A model generated the notes under the pieces. The model ran no database searches and was not told the origin of the DNA. It saw nothing but the letters and a program-made list of their open reading frames with translations. Source: Pseudomonas sp. MM213 (lineage in GTDB: Bacteria > Pseudomonadota > Gammaproteobacteria > Pseudomonadales > Pseudomonadaceae). From it: a stretch of DNA of 64,000 bases. Each line of letters begins with the position of its first letter. Positions within the stretch are counted from its first letter, which is position 1. Positions 31,986 to 39,828 of this stretch are shown piece after piece. The position numbers and the translations under genes are program-made. The DNA lies in contig NZ_CP081943.1 of assembly GCF_020423045.1 (NCBI RefSeq), positions 5,828,001 to 5,892,000 of the forward strand, given 5' to 3'.

Positions 31986-34094
31986 TCAATGCGTTCGCGT
32001 GACTTTGCTCAGGTGCCGTGGCTGGTCCGGGTCCATGCCGCGCGCCACCGCCAGACCAGCGGCCATGACGTAGAAACTCTGGATCGCCAGAATCGGATCG
32101 AGGGCCGAGTGTTCGGCGCGGGTCAGGGTGAGGTCGCGTTCGGCGATGTCATCCGGCGCGGCCAGCAATACGCGTGCCCCCCGCAGACGCATGTCGGCGG
32201 CGAGACTGATCAGGCCAGCCTGCTCGGCACCGCGTGGGGCGAACACCAGCAACGGATAGTGCTCGCCGATCAACGCCATCGGGCCGTGACGGACTTCGGC
32301 ACTGCTGAAGGCTTCGGCCTGAATCGCCGAGGTCTCCTTGAATTTGAGCGCCGCTTCCTGGGCGATGGCGAAACCGGCGCCACGGCCGATCACCATCAGG
32401 CGTTGGCAATCGCGCAAGGCGTCGATGGCCAGGCTCCAGTCCTGCTGCGCCGCTTCGCGCAGACCTTCCGGCAAGGCGTGGCCGGCTTCAAGCAATTGCT
32501 CGTCTTCTTTCCAGTGCGCGATCAGGCGGGCGCTGGCGCTGAGGGTGGCGATAAAACTCTTGGTCGCGGCGACGCTGCTTTCCGTCCCCGCGCACAGCGG
32601 CAGGCTGAATTCACACGCGGCTTCCAGCGGCGAACTTTCGGCGTTGACCATGGAAATGCTCAAGGCGCCGCGTTTGCGCAACAGGCGCAGGCTGTTCACC
32701 AGATCCGGGCTTTGCCCTGATTGTGAGAAAGCGAATGCCACCTGACCGCTGACCTTCAACGGCGCTTGTTGCATGGTCACCACCGACATCGGCAGCGACG
32801 CCACGGGAATCCCCAGTTGCTGCATGGTCAGGTAGGCGAAGTAGCTGGCGGCATGGTCGGAACTGCCGCGCGCGACGGTCATCGCCACTTGCGGCGGCTG
32901 ACGGCGCAGACGCCCGGCAATTTCGATCATCTGCGGGTCGAGTTGCTGCAACTGCGCCTGCACGGCTTCGAACGAGGACAGCGCCTCTTCAAGCATTTTG
33001 AAGTCAATGTCTTCTCCTTCGACCATGACGGCGGTCAGTGTGAGTGAGCGATCCAGCCGCACGCAGTCGGCCCAGGCGCCGGGTTGCAGGCGTCCGCGTT
33101 CGGTGATGCCGAGGTAGTCGGCGGGGAATTGCGAAAGACGTTGCGAAGCCTCGGCGATCGGCAAACCGATCTTCACCAGGTTGCGCAACGCCTGATCCAT
33201 GGTCAGCGTGCTGCCGGCCAGGGTGCCGTCGGGCAGGCGCACACCGCCCAGGCATTTGGTCACCGTGTGGCTACCGAGCTTGTATTCACCGTCCGGCATG
33301 CCGGCGGCGGCGGTGGAATCCGTGACGCAATACAGGCACGGAATCGAGCGCAGGGCTACGCGCATCGCGCCGGGGTGCACGTGCAGCAAGTCCGGAATCA
33401 GTTCCGCGTATTTCGCATGCGCCAGCGCTGCGCCGACGATGCCAGGCTCGCGATGATGCAGCGGGCTCATGGCGTTGTAGAGGTGGGTAAAACTGCTCGC
33501 GCCGGCGGCCAGTGCGGCCACACCTTCCTCGTAACTGCCAAGGGTGTGGCCGATCTGCATGCGCACGCCACGCGAACTGAGGGCGCGGATCAAGGCATCG
33601 TGGCCAGCGATTTCCGGAGCAATGGTGATGACGCGGATCGGCGCCAGGGCCAGGTATTCCTCGACTTCGGCCATCAACGCGGTATGGGCGAAATTCGGTT
33701 GTGCGCCAAGTTTGCCAGGGTTGATGTACGGGCCTTCCAGGTGCACACCGAGCACGCGGGCGCTGCCGCTCGGGCGTTGTTCGCAGAACTCGCCGACGGC
33801 TTTGAGCACACTGGAAATCTCTTCGCTCGGCGCGGTCATGGTGGTCGCCAGCAACGAGGTGGTGCCGAAACGCACGTGGGTTCGGGTGATGGTTTCGAAG
33901 GCGGTCGCGCCTTCCATGATGTCTTTGCCACCGCCGCCGTGAACGTGCAGGTCGATGAAACCGGGCAGCAAGTAAGGCAGGTCGTTATCTGCCGGATCGC
34001 ACGGCACGCCTTCGATCGACAGGATCTTGCCGTGTTCGTGAACCAGCCGGCCGCGTATCCAGCCGCCGGCGGTGAGGATGTTGTCTTCGGACAT
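31986..34094 (-). CDS. nagA-nagB: Fused N-acetylglucosamine-6-phosphate deacetylase / SIS-type glucosamine-6-phosphate deaminase
   Basis: One uninterrupted 702-residue frame contains two complete enzymes. Residues 1-366 are NagA: metal motif LPGFIDLHVHGGGGKDIMEG, VLGVHLEGPYINPGKLGAQ, QIGHTLGSYEEGVAA and the catalytic Asp in CVTDSTAAAGMPDGEY. It removes acetate from GlcNAc-6-P. Residues 367-702 are a double SIS-domain deaminase/isomerase (TVARGSSDHAASYFAYLTMQ, SGQSPDLVNSLRLL, AGTESSVAATKSF, SSAEVRHGPMAL). It would yield fructose-6-P and ammonia. The junction is VEGEDIDFK-MLEEALSS. The internal ATG at 32996 is exactly where a separate nagB would start. In P. aeruginosa, as I recall, these are two genes. 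A real fusion or a lost stop/frameshift are both possible. Confidence 0.88.
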   Translation of the reverse strand: MSEDNILTAGGWIRGRLVHEHGKILSIEGVPCDPADNDLPYLLPGFIDLHVHGGGGKDIMEGATAFETITRTHVRFGTTSLLATTMTAPSEEISSVLKAVGEFCEQRPSGSARVLGVHLEGPYINPGKLGAQPNFAHTALMAEVEEYLALAPIRVITIAPEIAGHDALIRALSSRGVRMQIGHTLGSYEEGVAALAAGASSFTHLYNAMSPLHHREPGIVGAALAHAKYAELIPDLLHVHPGAMRVALRSIPCLYCVTDSTAAAGMPDGEYKLGSHTVTKCLGGVRLPDGTLAGSTLTMDQALRNLVKIGLPIAEASQRLSQFPADYLGITERGRLQPGAWADCVRLDRSLTLTAVMVEGEDIDFKMLEEALSSFEAVQAQLQQLDPQMIEIAGRLRRQPPQVAMTVARGSSDHAASYFAYLTMQQLGIPVASLPMSVVTMQQAPLKVSGQVAFAFSQSGQSPDLVNSLRLLRKRGALSISMVNAESSPLEAACEFSLPLCAGTESSVAATKSFIATLSASARLIAHWKEDEQLLEAGHALPEGLREAAQQDWSLAIDALRDCQRLMVIGRGAGFAIAQEAALKFKETSAIQAEAFSSAEVRHGPMALIGEHYPLLVFAPRGAEQAGLISLAADMRLRGARVLLAAPDDIAERDLTLTRAEHSALDPILAIQSFYVMAAGLAVARGMDPDQPRHLSKVTRTH

Positions 34095-34117
34095 GATGGG
34101 GTCTCGGTTCTTAGCGG

Positions 34118-34174
34118 CGAAGCTCTTTATCAACGAAGCTCTTTATCTACGAAGCTCTTTATCTACGAAGCTCT
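34118..34174. repeat. 16-base tandem repeat, about 3.6 copies
   Basis: Units CGAAGCTCTTTATC[AT]A start at 34118, 34134 and 34150, with a partial fourth at 34166. The array spans the gap before nagA and the last codons and stop (34159-34161) of nagR. Confidence 0.92.
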
Positions 34175-34890
34175 GCGACAAAGTCGTAGTAGTCGTTGCG
34201 GCAATAGGTGTCGGTGACTTCGATCGGCGTGTTGTCTTCGAGGTAGCCGACCCGGGTCATCAGCAACATGGCGGTGCCGGGGGCGATGCCGACCAGTGCG
34301 GCGAATTCGTCCGAGGCGTTGATCGCCTGGATGTGCTGCAAGGCGCGGACCACCGGTTTGCCGATGCCGTCGAGGTATTCGTAGAGGGAATCGCCCACCG
34401 CTTGCGGCTTGGGAATGATCGAGGCGGGCAGGGTGCTCATCTCGATGGCCATTACCGTGTCGTCGGCTTTGCGCAGGCGTTTGAGCCGGGCGACCTTGTC
34501 GTTTGGCGACAGGCCGAGGCGAATCAGTTCTTCGTGGGTCGGCGGGGTGATTTCCCGTTCCAGCCATTGCGAGCCGGGGACGAAGCCTTTCAGCCGCAGC
34601 ATCTCGCTGAAACCCGAGAGGCGCGACAGTGGTTGTTCCAGGCGCGGGGTGATGAAGGTGCCGGACCCTTGATTGCGCCGGATCAAGCCTTGATCGAACA
34701 GCACTTCCAACGCCTTGCGGGCGGTGACGCGGGAGATGCCCAGTATTTCGCTGAGGTTGCGTTCCGACGGCATCGCCTGCTCGGCTTTCCACTGGCCGGC
34801 GTGGATCGCCGCTTCCAGATTACGCGCCAGTTGCAGGTACAGCGGCGTGGGTTGGGTGTCGTCAGGGCGCAGGGCCTGGAGGTCATTCAT
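34159..34890 (-). CDS. nagR: GntR/HutC-family regulator of N-acetylglucosamine use
   Basis: The 243-residue repressor-type protein has a GntR winged helix at residues ~15-80 (PLYLQLARNLEAAIHAGQW, MPSERNLSEILGISRVTARK, RRNQGSGTFITP) and a UTRA domain from ~95 (RLKRLRKADDTVMAIEMSTL, EVTDTYCRNDYYDFVAE). It heads the nag operon and probably senses GlcN-6-P or GlcNAc-6-P. It is equivalent to P. aeruginosa NagQ by position. A 16-base tandem repeat covers its last codons and stop, so its C-terminus (VAELRR) may vary between strains. Confidence 0.92.
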   Translation of the reverse strand: MNDLQALRPDDTQPTPLYLQLARNLEAAIHAGQWKAEQAMPSERNLSEILGISRVTARKALEVLFDQGLIRRNQGSGTFITPRLEQPLSRLSGFSEMLRLKGFVPGSQWLEREITPPTHEELIRLGLSPNDKVARLKRLRKADDTVMAIEMSTLPASIIPKPQAVGDSLYEYLDGIGKPVVRALQHIQAINASDEFAALVGIAPGTAMLLMTRVGYLEDNTPIEVTDTYCRNDYYDFVAELRR

Positions 34891-34942
34891 GTTGGGTGTC
34901 CGATGCGGATATTGGAGTGTTGTCGCCCGGTAGTGCAGCGAA

Positions 34943-34971
34943 AACTAATACCACTTGAATACCATGTCAAT
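34943..34971 (-). promoter_or_regulatory. nag operon promoter with probable NagR operator in the spacer
   Basis: On the minus strand TTGACA (34971-34966) is followed by a 17-base spacer and TAGTTT (34948-34943), about 50 bases before nagR. The spacer consists of the direct repeat TGGTATTCAAG-TGGTATT with an 11-base period. This is a good place for a GntR/HutC-type repressor, suggesting autoregulation. Confidence 0.6.
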
Positions 34972-35036
34972 GAGACCACTTTGCTGTTGGCGCGGGAAAA
35001 CCTGCCTTTGCGGATGGCATACAGGGTTGTTGGTTT

Positions 35037-35050
35037 TAAGTGGTATTAGC
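35037..35050. promoter_or_regulatory. Distal copy of the nag operator motif
   Basis: TTAAGTGGTATTAG matches, in inverse orientation and with one mismatch, CTAATACCACTTGA at 34946-34959, about 80 bases away. A second binding site allowing looping is possible. A further partial match, AGTGGTATC, lies near 35105. Confidence 0.4.
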
Positions 35051-35182
35051 GGAGAGGGCGTTGCAAGCAAAAAACGCAGCGTTTGGCAGTGCCTGCGGGT
35101 GGGAGTGGTATCAACCCAGCAGGCGCCGCCAAAGGCTGCGATCTTTAGAATTTATTTTGTGACAGGCGACCGAAGGTCGGTG

Positions 35183-35686
35183 TTACGGGCGGATTTCGAT
35201 CATCGTGCCGTCCGGCACCAGGCCCCATACCTCGCGCATGTCCATGTTGCGCATGGCGATGCAGCCGTCGGTCCAGTCCAGGGTGTGGAACAGGTTTTCA
35301 GGGTTTTCTTCGGTGTCCGGCGTGCCGTGGATCATGATCATGCCGCCGGGCTCGACGCCTTCGCGCCGGGCGCGTGCAGAGTCGCTGATGTTCGGGTAGG
35401 AGATGTGCATCGCCAGGTTGAATTTATCGCTGACCTTGCGCCAGTCCAGCCAATAGAAACCTTCAGGCGTGCGTTTGTCGCCTTCCATCAGTTTCGGCCC
35501 CTTGGGGCGTTTGCCCAGGGAGATGCGATAGGTCTTCAGCGGCTTGCCGTCGTTGATCAATTGCAATTGGTGGGCGGACTTGAGAACCAGGACTTTGTCG
35601 ATGACTTTGCCGTCCAGCGTTTCCGCAACGGAAGCCTGGGAGATAGCGACGAACGACAAGCAAAACAGGGCAAGCAACCAGCGCAT
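35183..35686 (-). CDS. L,D-transpeptidase family (YkuD) protein
   Basis: A 167-residue periplasmic protein with a signal peptide (MRWLLALFCLSFVAISQASVA). The YkuD catalytic site is complete: MIMIHGTPDTEENPEN supplies the His, and HTLDWTDGCIAMRNMDMRE carries the Cys in the S/T-x-G-C-[IV]-x-[ML]-R-N motif. Such enzymes form 3-3 peptidoglycan cross-links or attach lipoproteins to peptidoglycan. This short form lacks a LysM or other binding domain. It is monocistronic and followed by the nag regulatory gap. Confidence 0.92.
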   Translation of the reverse strand: MRWLLALFCLSFVAISQASVAETLDGKVIDKVLVLKSAHQLQLINDGKPLKTYRISLGKRPKGPKLMEGDKRTPEGFYWLDWRKVSDKFNLAMHISYPNISDSARARREGVEPGGMIMIHGTPDTEENPENLFHTLDWTDGCIAMRNMDMREVWGLVPDGTMIEIRP

Positions 35687-35737
35687 TGAAACGATATCCC
35701 TAAGAGGTGTCGCGGCTATTTTATTTATAGATGTTTT

Positions 35738-36289
35738 TTAGGTGATGGCAGGCTGAGCAAGCGGCGGGATCGACTCGGATCTCACGGGGTAGACCTCGGT
35801 CCGCCGGTCAGCGAAGAAGCATTCTAAGGTACGGCCCACCGTGCGGAAAGCCAGGTCGGACCACGGGATGTCGGCTTCGTCGAAAAGTGCCACTTCCAGG
35901 CTCTCGGGGCCGGCGGAAAAATCCAGGTCCACCAGCTCTGCGCGAAAGAACACATGCACCTGACTGATGTGCGGTACATCGATCAACGTATAGATGCTCA
36001 AGTTACGCACCCGCGCGCAGGCTTCTTCGGCCGTTTCGCGAATGGCTGCCTGCTCGATGGTTTCACCGTTTTCCATGAAACCGGCGGGCAGGGTCCAGTA
36101 ACCGAGCCGTGGCTCGATGGCGCGCCGGCACAGCAACACTTTCGAGCCCCAGGTCGCCACGCAGCCGGCGACGATATTGGGGTTCTGGTAGTGAATCGCC
36201 TGACAGCTGTCACAGACAAAACGCAGACGCGAATCGCCTTCGGGAATGCGCTGGGTGACCGGGTTGCCGCACTGACTGCAAAATTTCAT
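35738..36289 (-). CDS. Nudix hydrolase with N-terminal zinc ribbon
   Basis: The 183-residue protein opens with a zinc ribbon, CSQCGNP (residues 4-7) and CDSCQAIHYQNP (~26-29), as in NudC-like and ADP-ribose-type Nudix proteins. The Nudix box is GFMENGETIEQAAIRETAEE (~70-90). It keeps the REx2EE catalytic core, but Cys replaces the usual Gly near the end of the box (EEACAR). It probably hydrolyses a nucleotide-linked diphosphate. It is divergent from another Nudix gene 147 bases away. Confidence 0.9.
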   Translation of the reverse strand: MKFCSQCGNPVTQRIPEGDSRLRFVCDSCQAIHYQNPNIVAGCVATWGSKVLLCRRAIEPRLGYWTLPAGFMENGETIEQAAIRETAEEACARVRNLSIYTLIDVPHISQVHVFFRAELVDLDFSAGPESLEVALFDEADIPWSDLAFRTVGRTLECFFADRRTEVYPVRSESIPPLAQPAIT

Positions 36290-36436
36290 GCTTGGGTTCC
36301 TGAATGCTGCGCCTATCTTGGCGTGCGGCGGTGTCTGTCGGCAAGTTGTCGTTTAGCGACACTCCGCAGTTCGGGGGCTTGGGCGGTCGATGTGATTGGT
36401 GCATGATGCGAGGTAGCGAATAAATCGAGAAGACTC

Positions 36437-37036
36437 ATGCTGGACGAGCTACTGCATCGAGTAAGCAACCACATCCCACGCACACTGGAAACCGACAAGC
36501 GTTTCCCGGAGGCCGCGGTTCTGGTGCCCATCACTCGCAGTGATGAACCGGAACTGGTTCTGACCCTGCGCGCCAGCGGGCTCTCGACCCATGGCGGCGA
36601 AGTGGCCTTCCCCGGCGGACGCCGCGACCCGGAAGACCCGGACCTGATTTTCACCGCACTACGCGAGGCCGAAGAAGAAATCGGCCTGCCGCCGGGGCTG
36701 GTCGAAGTGATCGGGCCGTTGAGCCCGCTGATTTCCCTGCACGGCATCAAGGTCACGCCTTATGTCGGCGTGATCCCGGATTTTGTCGAGTACCTGGCCA
36801 ACGACGCCGAGATCGCTGCGGTGTTCAGCGTTCCCCTGGAGTTCTTCCGCAAGGACCCGCGTGAACATACCCATCGCATCGATTACCAGGGCCGCAGCTG
36901 GTACGTGCCGAGTTATCGTTATGGCGAATACAAGATCTGGGGTTTGACCGCGATCATGATCGTCGAGTTGATCAACTTGCTCTATGACGCCAAAATCAGC
37001 CTGCACCAGCCGCCCAAGAGTTTTATCAACACCTGA
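36437..37036 (+). CDS. Nudix CoA pyrophosphatase (NudL/YeaB-like)
   Basis: A 199-residue protein. The UPF0035-type motif VLTLRASGLSTHGGEVAFPGG precedes the Nudix box GGRRDPEDPDLIFTALREAE with catalytic REAEEEIGL. This combination marks peroxisomal/bacterial CoA diphosphatases that split CoA into 3',5'-ADP and phosphopantetheine. The C-terminus (YGEYKIWGLTAIMIVELINL) is also family-typical. It starts at the ATG at 36437 and is followed 54 bases later by the gamma-carbonic anhydrase gene. Confidence 0.9.
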   Translation: MLDELLHRVSNHIPRTLETDKRFPEAAVLVPITRSDEPELVLTLRASGLSTHGGEVAFPGGRRDPEDPDLIFTALREAEEEIGLPPGLVEVIGPLSPLISLHGIKVTPYVGVIPDFVEYLANDAEIAAVFSVPLEFFRKDPREHTHRIDYQGRSWYVPSYRYGEYKIWGLTAIMIVELINLLYDAKISLHQPPKSFINT

Positions 37037-37090
37037 AGCCATCGCTCGTATGGCGTGAAGCCGCGGCTGCCTGAGCCTGAGGACAACACG

Positions 37091-37615
37091 ATGAAATACC
37101 GCCTGGGCGACGCCCGCGTCGACACCCATCCGCAAAGCTGGGTTGCCCCCAACGCCGTGCTGGTGGGCAAGGTCAAACTGGAAGAGGGCGCCAACGTCTG
37201 GTTCAACGCCGTGTTGCGTGGCGACAACGAACTGATCCTGATCGGCAAGAACAGCAACGTCCAGGACGGCACCGTGATGCACACCGACATGGGCTACCCG
37301 CTGACCATCGGCACCGGCGTGACCATCGGCCACAACGCCATGCTCCACGGCTGCACCGTCGGTGACTACAGCCTGATCGGTATTAATGCAGTGATCCTCA
37401 ACGGCGCAAAAATCGGCAAGAACTGCATCATCGGCGCCAACTCGCTGATCGGCGAAGGCAAGGAGATTCCGGACGGTTCGCTGGTCATGGGCTCACCCGG
37501 CAAGGTGGTGCGCGAGCTGACCGAGCCGCAGAAGAAAATGCTCGAGGCCAGCGCTGCGCACTATGTGCATAACTCTCAGCGTTATGCCCGCGATCTGGCA
37601 GAGCAGGAAGAATGA
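37091..37615 (+). CDS. Gamma-carbonic anhydrase family protein (YrdA/PaaY-like)
   Basis: A 174-residue left-handed beta-helix hexapeptide-repeat protein. Repeats run through [36 protein letters not shown] and [20 protein letters not shown]. The zinc-ligand histidines of gamma-carbonic anhydrases appear in GTVMHTDMG and [10 protein letters not shown]. Physiological activity in this branch (YrdA) is uncertain. The ATG at 37091 was chosen over an earlier in-frame start. Its stop overlaps the DUF1289 gene by four bases (ATGA). Confidence 0.92.
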   Translation: MKYRLGDARVDTHPQSWVAPNAVLVGKVKLEEGANVWFNAVLRGDNELILIGKNSNVQDGTVMHTDMGYPLTIGTGVTIGHNAMLHGCTVGDYSLIGINAVILNGAKIGKNCIIGANSLIGEGKEIPDGSLVMGSPGKVVRELTEPQKKMLEASAAHYVHNSQRYARDLAEQEE

Positions 37616-37827
37616 ACACGCCCGAACGCCCGGTGCTATCGCCCTGCGTGAATATCTGTGCGCTGGACGACGATGACATCTGCACCGGGTGCCAGCGCAC
37701 CGTGGCGGAAATCACGGGCTGGAGCCGGATGAGTAATGACGAGCGCCGAACGGTCCTGGGACTGTGTCACGAACGGGCGAAATCCAGCGGGTTGATCTGG
37801 ATGATTGAGGCGAAACCGGGAAATTGA
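37612..37827 (+). CDS. DUF1289 domain protein
   Basis: A 71-residue protein with the DUF1289 cysteine pattern [20 protein letters not shown] (C-x3-C-x8-C-x2-C), probably a small metal-binding domain, followed by the conserved [17 protein letters not shown]. It is translationally coupled to the gamma-carbonic anhydrase gene. Function unknown. Confidence 0.9.
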   Translation: MNTPERPVLSPCVNICALDDDDICTGCQRTVAEITGWSRMSNDERRTVLGLCHERAKSSGLIWMIEAKPGN

Positions 37828-37834
37828 GGCGCGG

Positions 37835-37901
37835 CCATCGCGAGCAGGCTCGCTCCCACAGGGGAATGCGATCAAATGTGGGAGCGAGCCTGCTCGCGAA
37901 A
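37835..37901. repeat. REP doublet, GCGAG-cagg-CTCGC type
   Basis: Arms CATCGCGAGCAGGCTCGCTC (37835 on) and its complement ending near 37900 have a short spacer after the DUF1289 gene. Confidence 0.9.
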
Positions 37902-37965
37902 GCGTCAGCGCTGACACCACCGCCACCTCTGAAGTAACCTGTGCGCCAATTTGACAGGTACCTCC

Positions 37966-38433
37966 ATGCTTTTCCTGATCGCCTACATCAGCAGCGTCGT
38001 GCTGATCAACTACGCCTTTTCCACCGCGCCGCACCTGGACATCATCTGGTCCGCCTGGGGCGGTTTGGTCTTTGTCCTGCGCGACATGGTGCAAACCCGC
38101 TTCGGCCACGGTGCCATCGCGGCGATGCTGGCAGCGCTGGTGCTCTCCTATGTCACCTCCGATCCGTCCATCGCCCTGGCCAGCGCCACCGCGTTCGCGG
38201 TCTCCGAATGCATTGACTGGCTGGTGTTCAGCATCACCAAACGCCCGCTGCACGACCGCCTGTGGATAAGTTCGGCCCTGAGCATTCCCCTCGATACCTT
38301 CATCTTCTTCGGCATGATCGACGCGTTCACCCCGGCCGTGATCCTCACCGCCATGGGCTCGAAGTTCGCCGGCGTGACCGTCGTGTGGCTGATCATGGCG
38401 TGGCGCTTGCGTAAACTGGCCATCGCCGGCTGA
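37966..38433 (+). CDS. VUT-like / queuosine-precursor-transporter-type membrane protein
   Basis: A 155-residue inner-membrane protein with five or six hydrophobic helices (MLFLIAYISSVVLINYAF, GAIAAMLAALVLSYVT, ALSIPLDTFIFFGMI). The conserved FAVSECIDWLVFSITKRPLH resembles VUT/YhhQ-family transporters, some of which import queuosine precursors (preQ0/preQ1). It is shorter than typical YhhQ (~220 residues), so substrate assignment is weak. I chose the ATG at 37966 because translation from 37951 adds only polar residues before the first helix. purT follows 100 bases later. Confidence 0.75.
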   Translation: MLFLIAYISSVVLINYAFSTAPHLDIIWSAWGGLVFVLRDMVQTRFGHGAIAAMLAALVLSYVTSDPSIALASATAFAVSECIDWLVFSITKRPLHDRLWISSALSIPLDTFIFFGMIDAFTPAVILTAMGSKFAGVTVVWLIMAWRLRKLAIAG

Positions 38434-38533
38434 AGCCAAACCCTCAGGTTCATGTAAAATGCCGCGCTTTCTCCCCATGGGAAGCGTGCCAGGCACAGCG
38501 ACCCTCGATGATCCGCTCCTTTGAGGACCTGAG

Positions 38534-39715
38534 ATGACCCGTATCGGAACTCCATTGTCGCCAACCGCGACCCGCGTATTGATGTGTGGCTGTGGTGAGT
38601 TGGGCAAGGAAGTGGTGATCGAGCTGCAACGCCTGGGCGTTGAAGTGATTGCCGTTGACCGTTACGCCAACGCGCCGGCCATGCAAGTCGCTCACCGCAG
38701 CCACGTGATCAACATGCTCGACGGCGCTGCCCTGCGTGCCGTGATCGAAGCCGAGAAGCCGCACTTCATCGTGCCGGAAATCGAAGCCATCGCCACCGCG
38801 ACCCTGGTCGAACTGGAAGCCGAAGGCTTCACCGTGATCCCGACCGCACGCGCCGCGCAACTGACCATGAACCGTGAAGGCATCCGTCGCCTGGCCGCTG
38901 AAGAGCTGGACCTGCCGACCTCGCCGTACCACTTTGCCGACACCTTTGAGGATTACAGCAAAGCCGTTCAGGACCTGGGCTTCCCGTGCGTGGTCAAGCC
39001 GGTGATGAGTTCGTCGGGCAAGGGCCAGAGCCTGCTGCGCAGTGTCGATGACGTGAAAACCGCGTGGGATTACGCGCAAGAAGGCGGCCGTGCCGGTAAA
39101 GGTCGGGTGATCGTCGAGGGCTTCATCGACTTCGACTACGAAATCACCTTGCTGACTGTGCGCCACGTCGGCGGCACCACGTTCTGCGCTCCGGTCGGTC
39201 ACCGTCAGGAGAAGGGCGACTACCAGGAATCCTGGCAGCCACAAGCCATGAGCCCGGTTGCCCTGGCGGAATCCGAGCGTGTGGCCAAAGCGGTCACCGA
39301 AGCCTTGGGCGGTCGTGGTCTGTTTGGCGTCGAACTGTTCATCAAAGGCGATCAGGTGTGGTTCAGCGAAGTCTCGCCACGCCCGCACGACACCGGCCTG
39401 GTGACCCTGATTTCTCAGGACCTGTCGCAGTTCGCACTGCACGCACGGGCCATTCTGGGGCTGCCGATTCCGTTGATCCGTCAGTTCGCGCCTTCGGCTT
39501 CGGCGGTAATTCTGGTGGAAGGGCAGTCGACCCAGACGGCTTTCGCCAATCTCGGCGCGGCATTGAGCGAGCCAGACACGGCGTTGCGTCTGTTCGGCAA
39601 ACCTGAAGTGAATGGTCAGCGCCGGATGGGTGTGGCGCTGGCGCGGGACGAGTCGATCGAGGCTGCCCGGGCCAAGGCGACCCGCGCTTCTCAGGCGGTC
39701 GTAGTCGAGCTGTAA
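38534..39715 (+). CDS. purT: Formate-dependent phosphoribosylglycinamide formyltransferase
   Basis: PurT makes formyl-GAR from GAR, formate and ATP in purine synthesis, the folate-independent alternative to PurN. The 393-residue ATP-grasp protein shows the N-terminal [20 protein letters not shown] and the [20 protein letters not shown] segment. It also shows [18 protein letters not shown] for ATP binding and [20 protein letters not shown] at the catalytic centre. GGAC precedes the ATG at 38534. Conserved neighbourhood of the ffh region. Confidence 0.97.
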   Translation: MTRIGTPLSPTATRVLMCGCGELGKEVVIELQRLGVEVIAVDRYANAPAMQVAHRSHVINMLDGAALRAVIEAEKPHFIVPEIEAIATATLVELEAEGFTVIPTARAAQLTMNREGIRRLAAEELDLPTSPYHFADTFEDYSKAVQDLGFPCVVKPVMSSSGKGQSLLRSVDDVKTAWDYAQEGGRAGKGRVIVEGFIDFDYEITLLTVRHVGGTTFCAPVGHRQEKGDYQESWQPQAMSPVALAESERVAKAVTEALGGRGLFGVELFIKGDQVWFSEVSPRPHDTGLVTLISQDLSQFALHARAILGLPIPLIRQFAPSASAVILVEGQSTQTAFANLGAALSEPDTALRLFGKPEVNGQRRMGVALARDESIEAARAKATRASQAVVVEL

Positions 39716-39727
39716 CCGAGGCGCGGC

Positions 39728-39820
39728 AATCGCTAGCAGGCTAGCTCCCACAGGGTTATTGGGCGGTCACAGATTTTGTGTACACCCAATAACCCTGTGG
39801 GAGCCAGCCTGCTGGCGATG
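39728..39820. repeat. REP doublet with long continuous palindrome
   Basis: Arms with cores GCTAGcaggCTAGC (left) and GCCAGcaggCTGGC (right) extend into a shared CCCACAGGGTTATTGGG. The inverted pairing therefore covers nearly 40 bases per arm. The two cores differ by paired T/A-to-C/G changes. Confidence 0.9.
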
Positions 39821-39828
39821 CTTCTGGT

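Noticed and set aside
34118..34174. Possible CRISPR-like short repeats
   Set aside because: Units are directly adjacent with no spacers and only 16 bases long; it is a plain tandem repeat.
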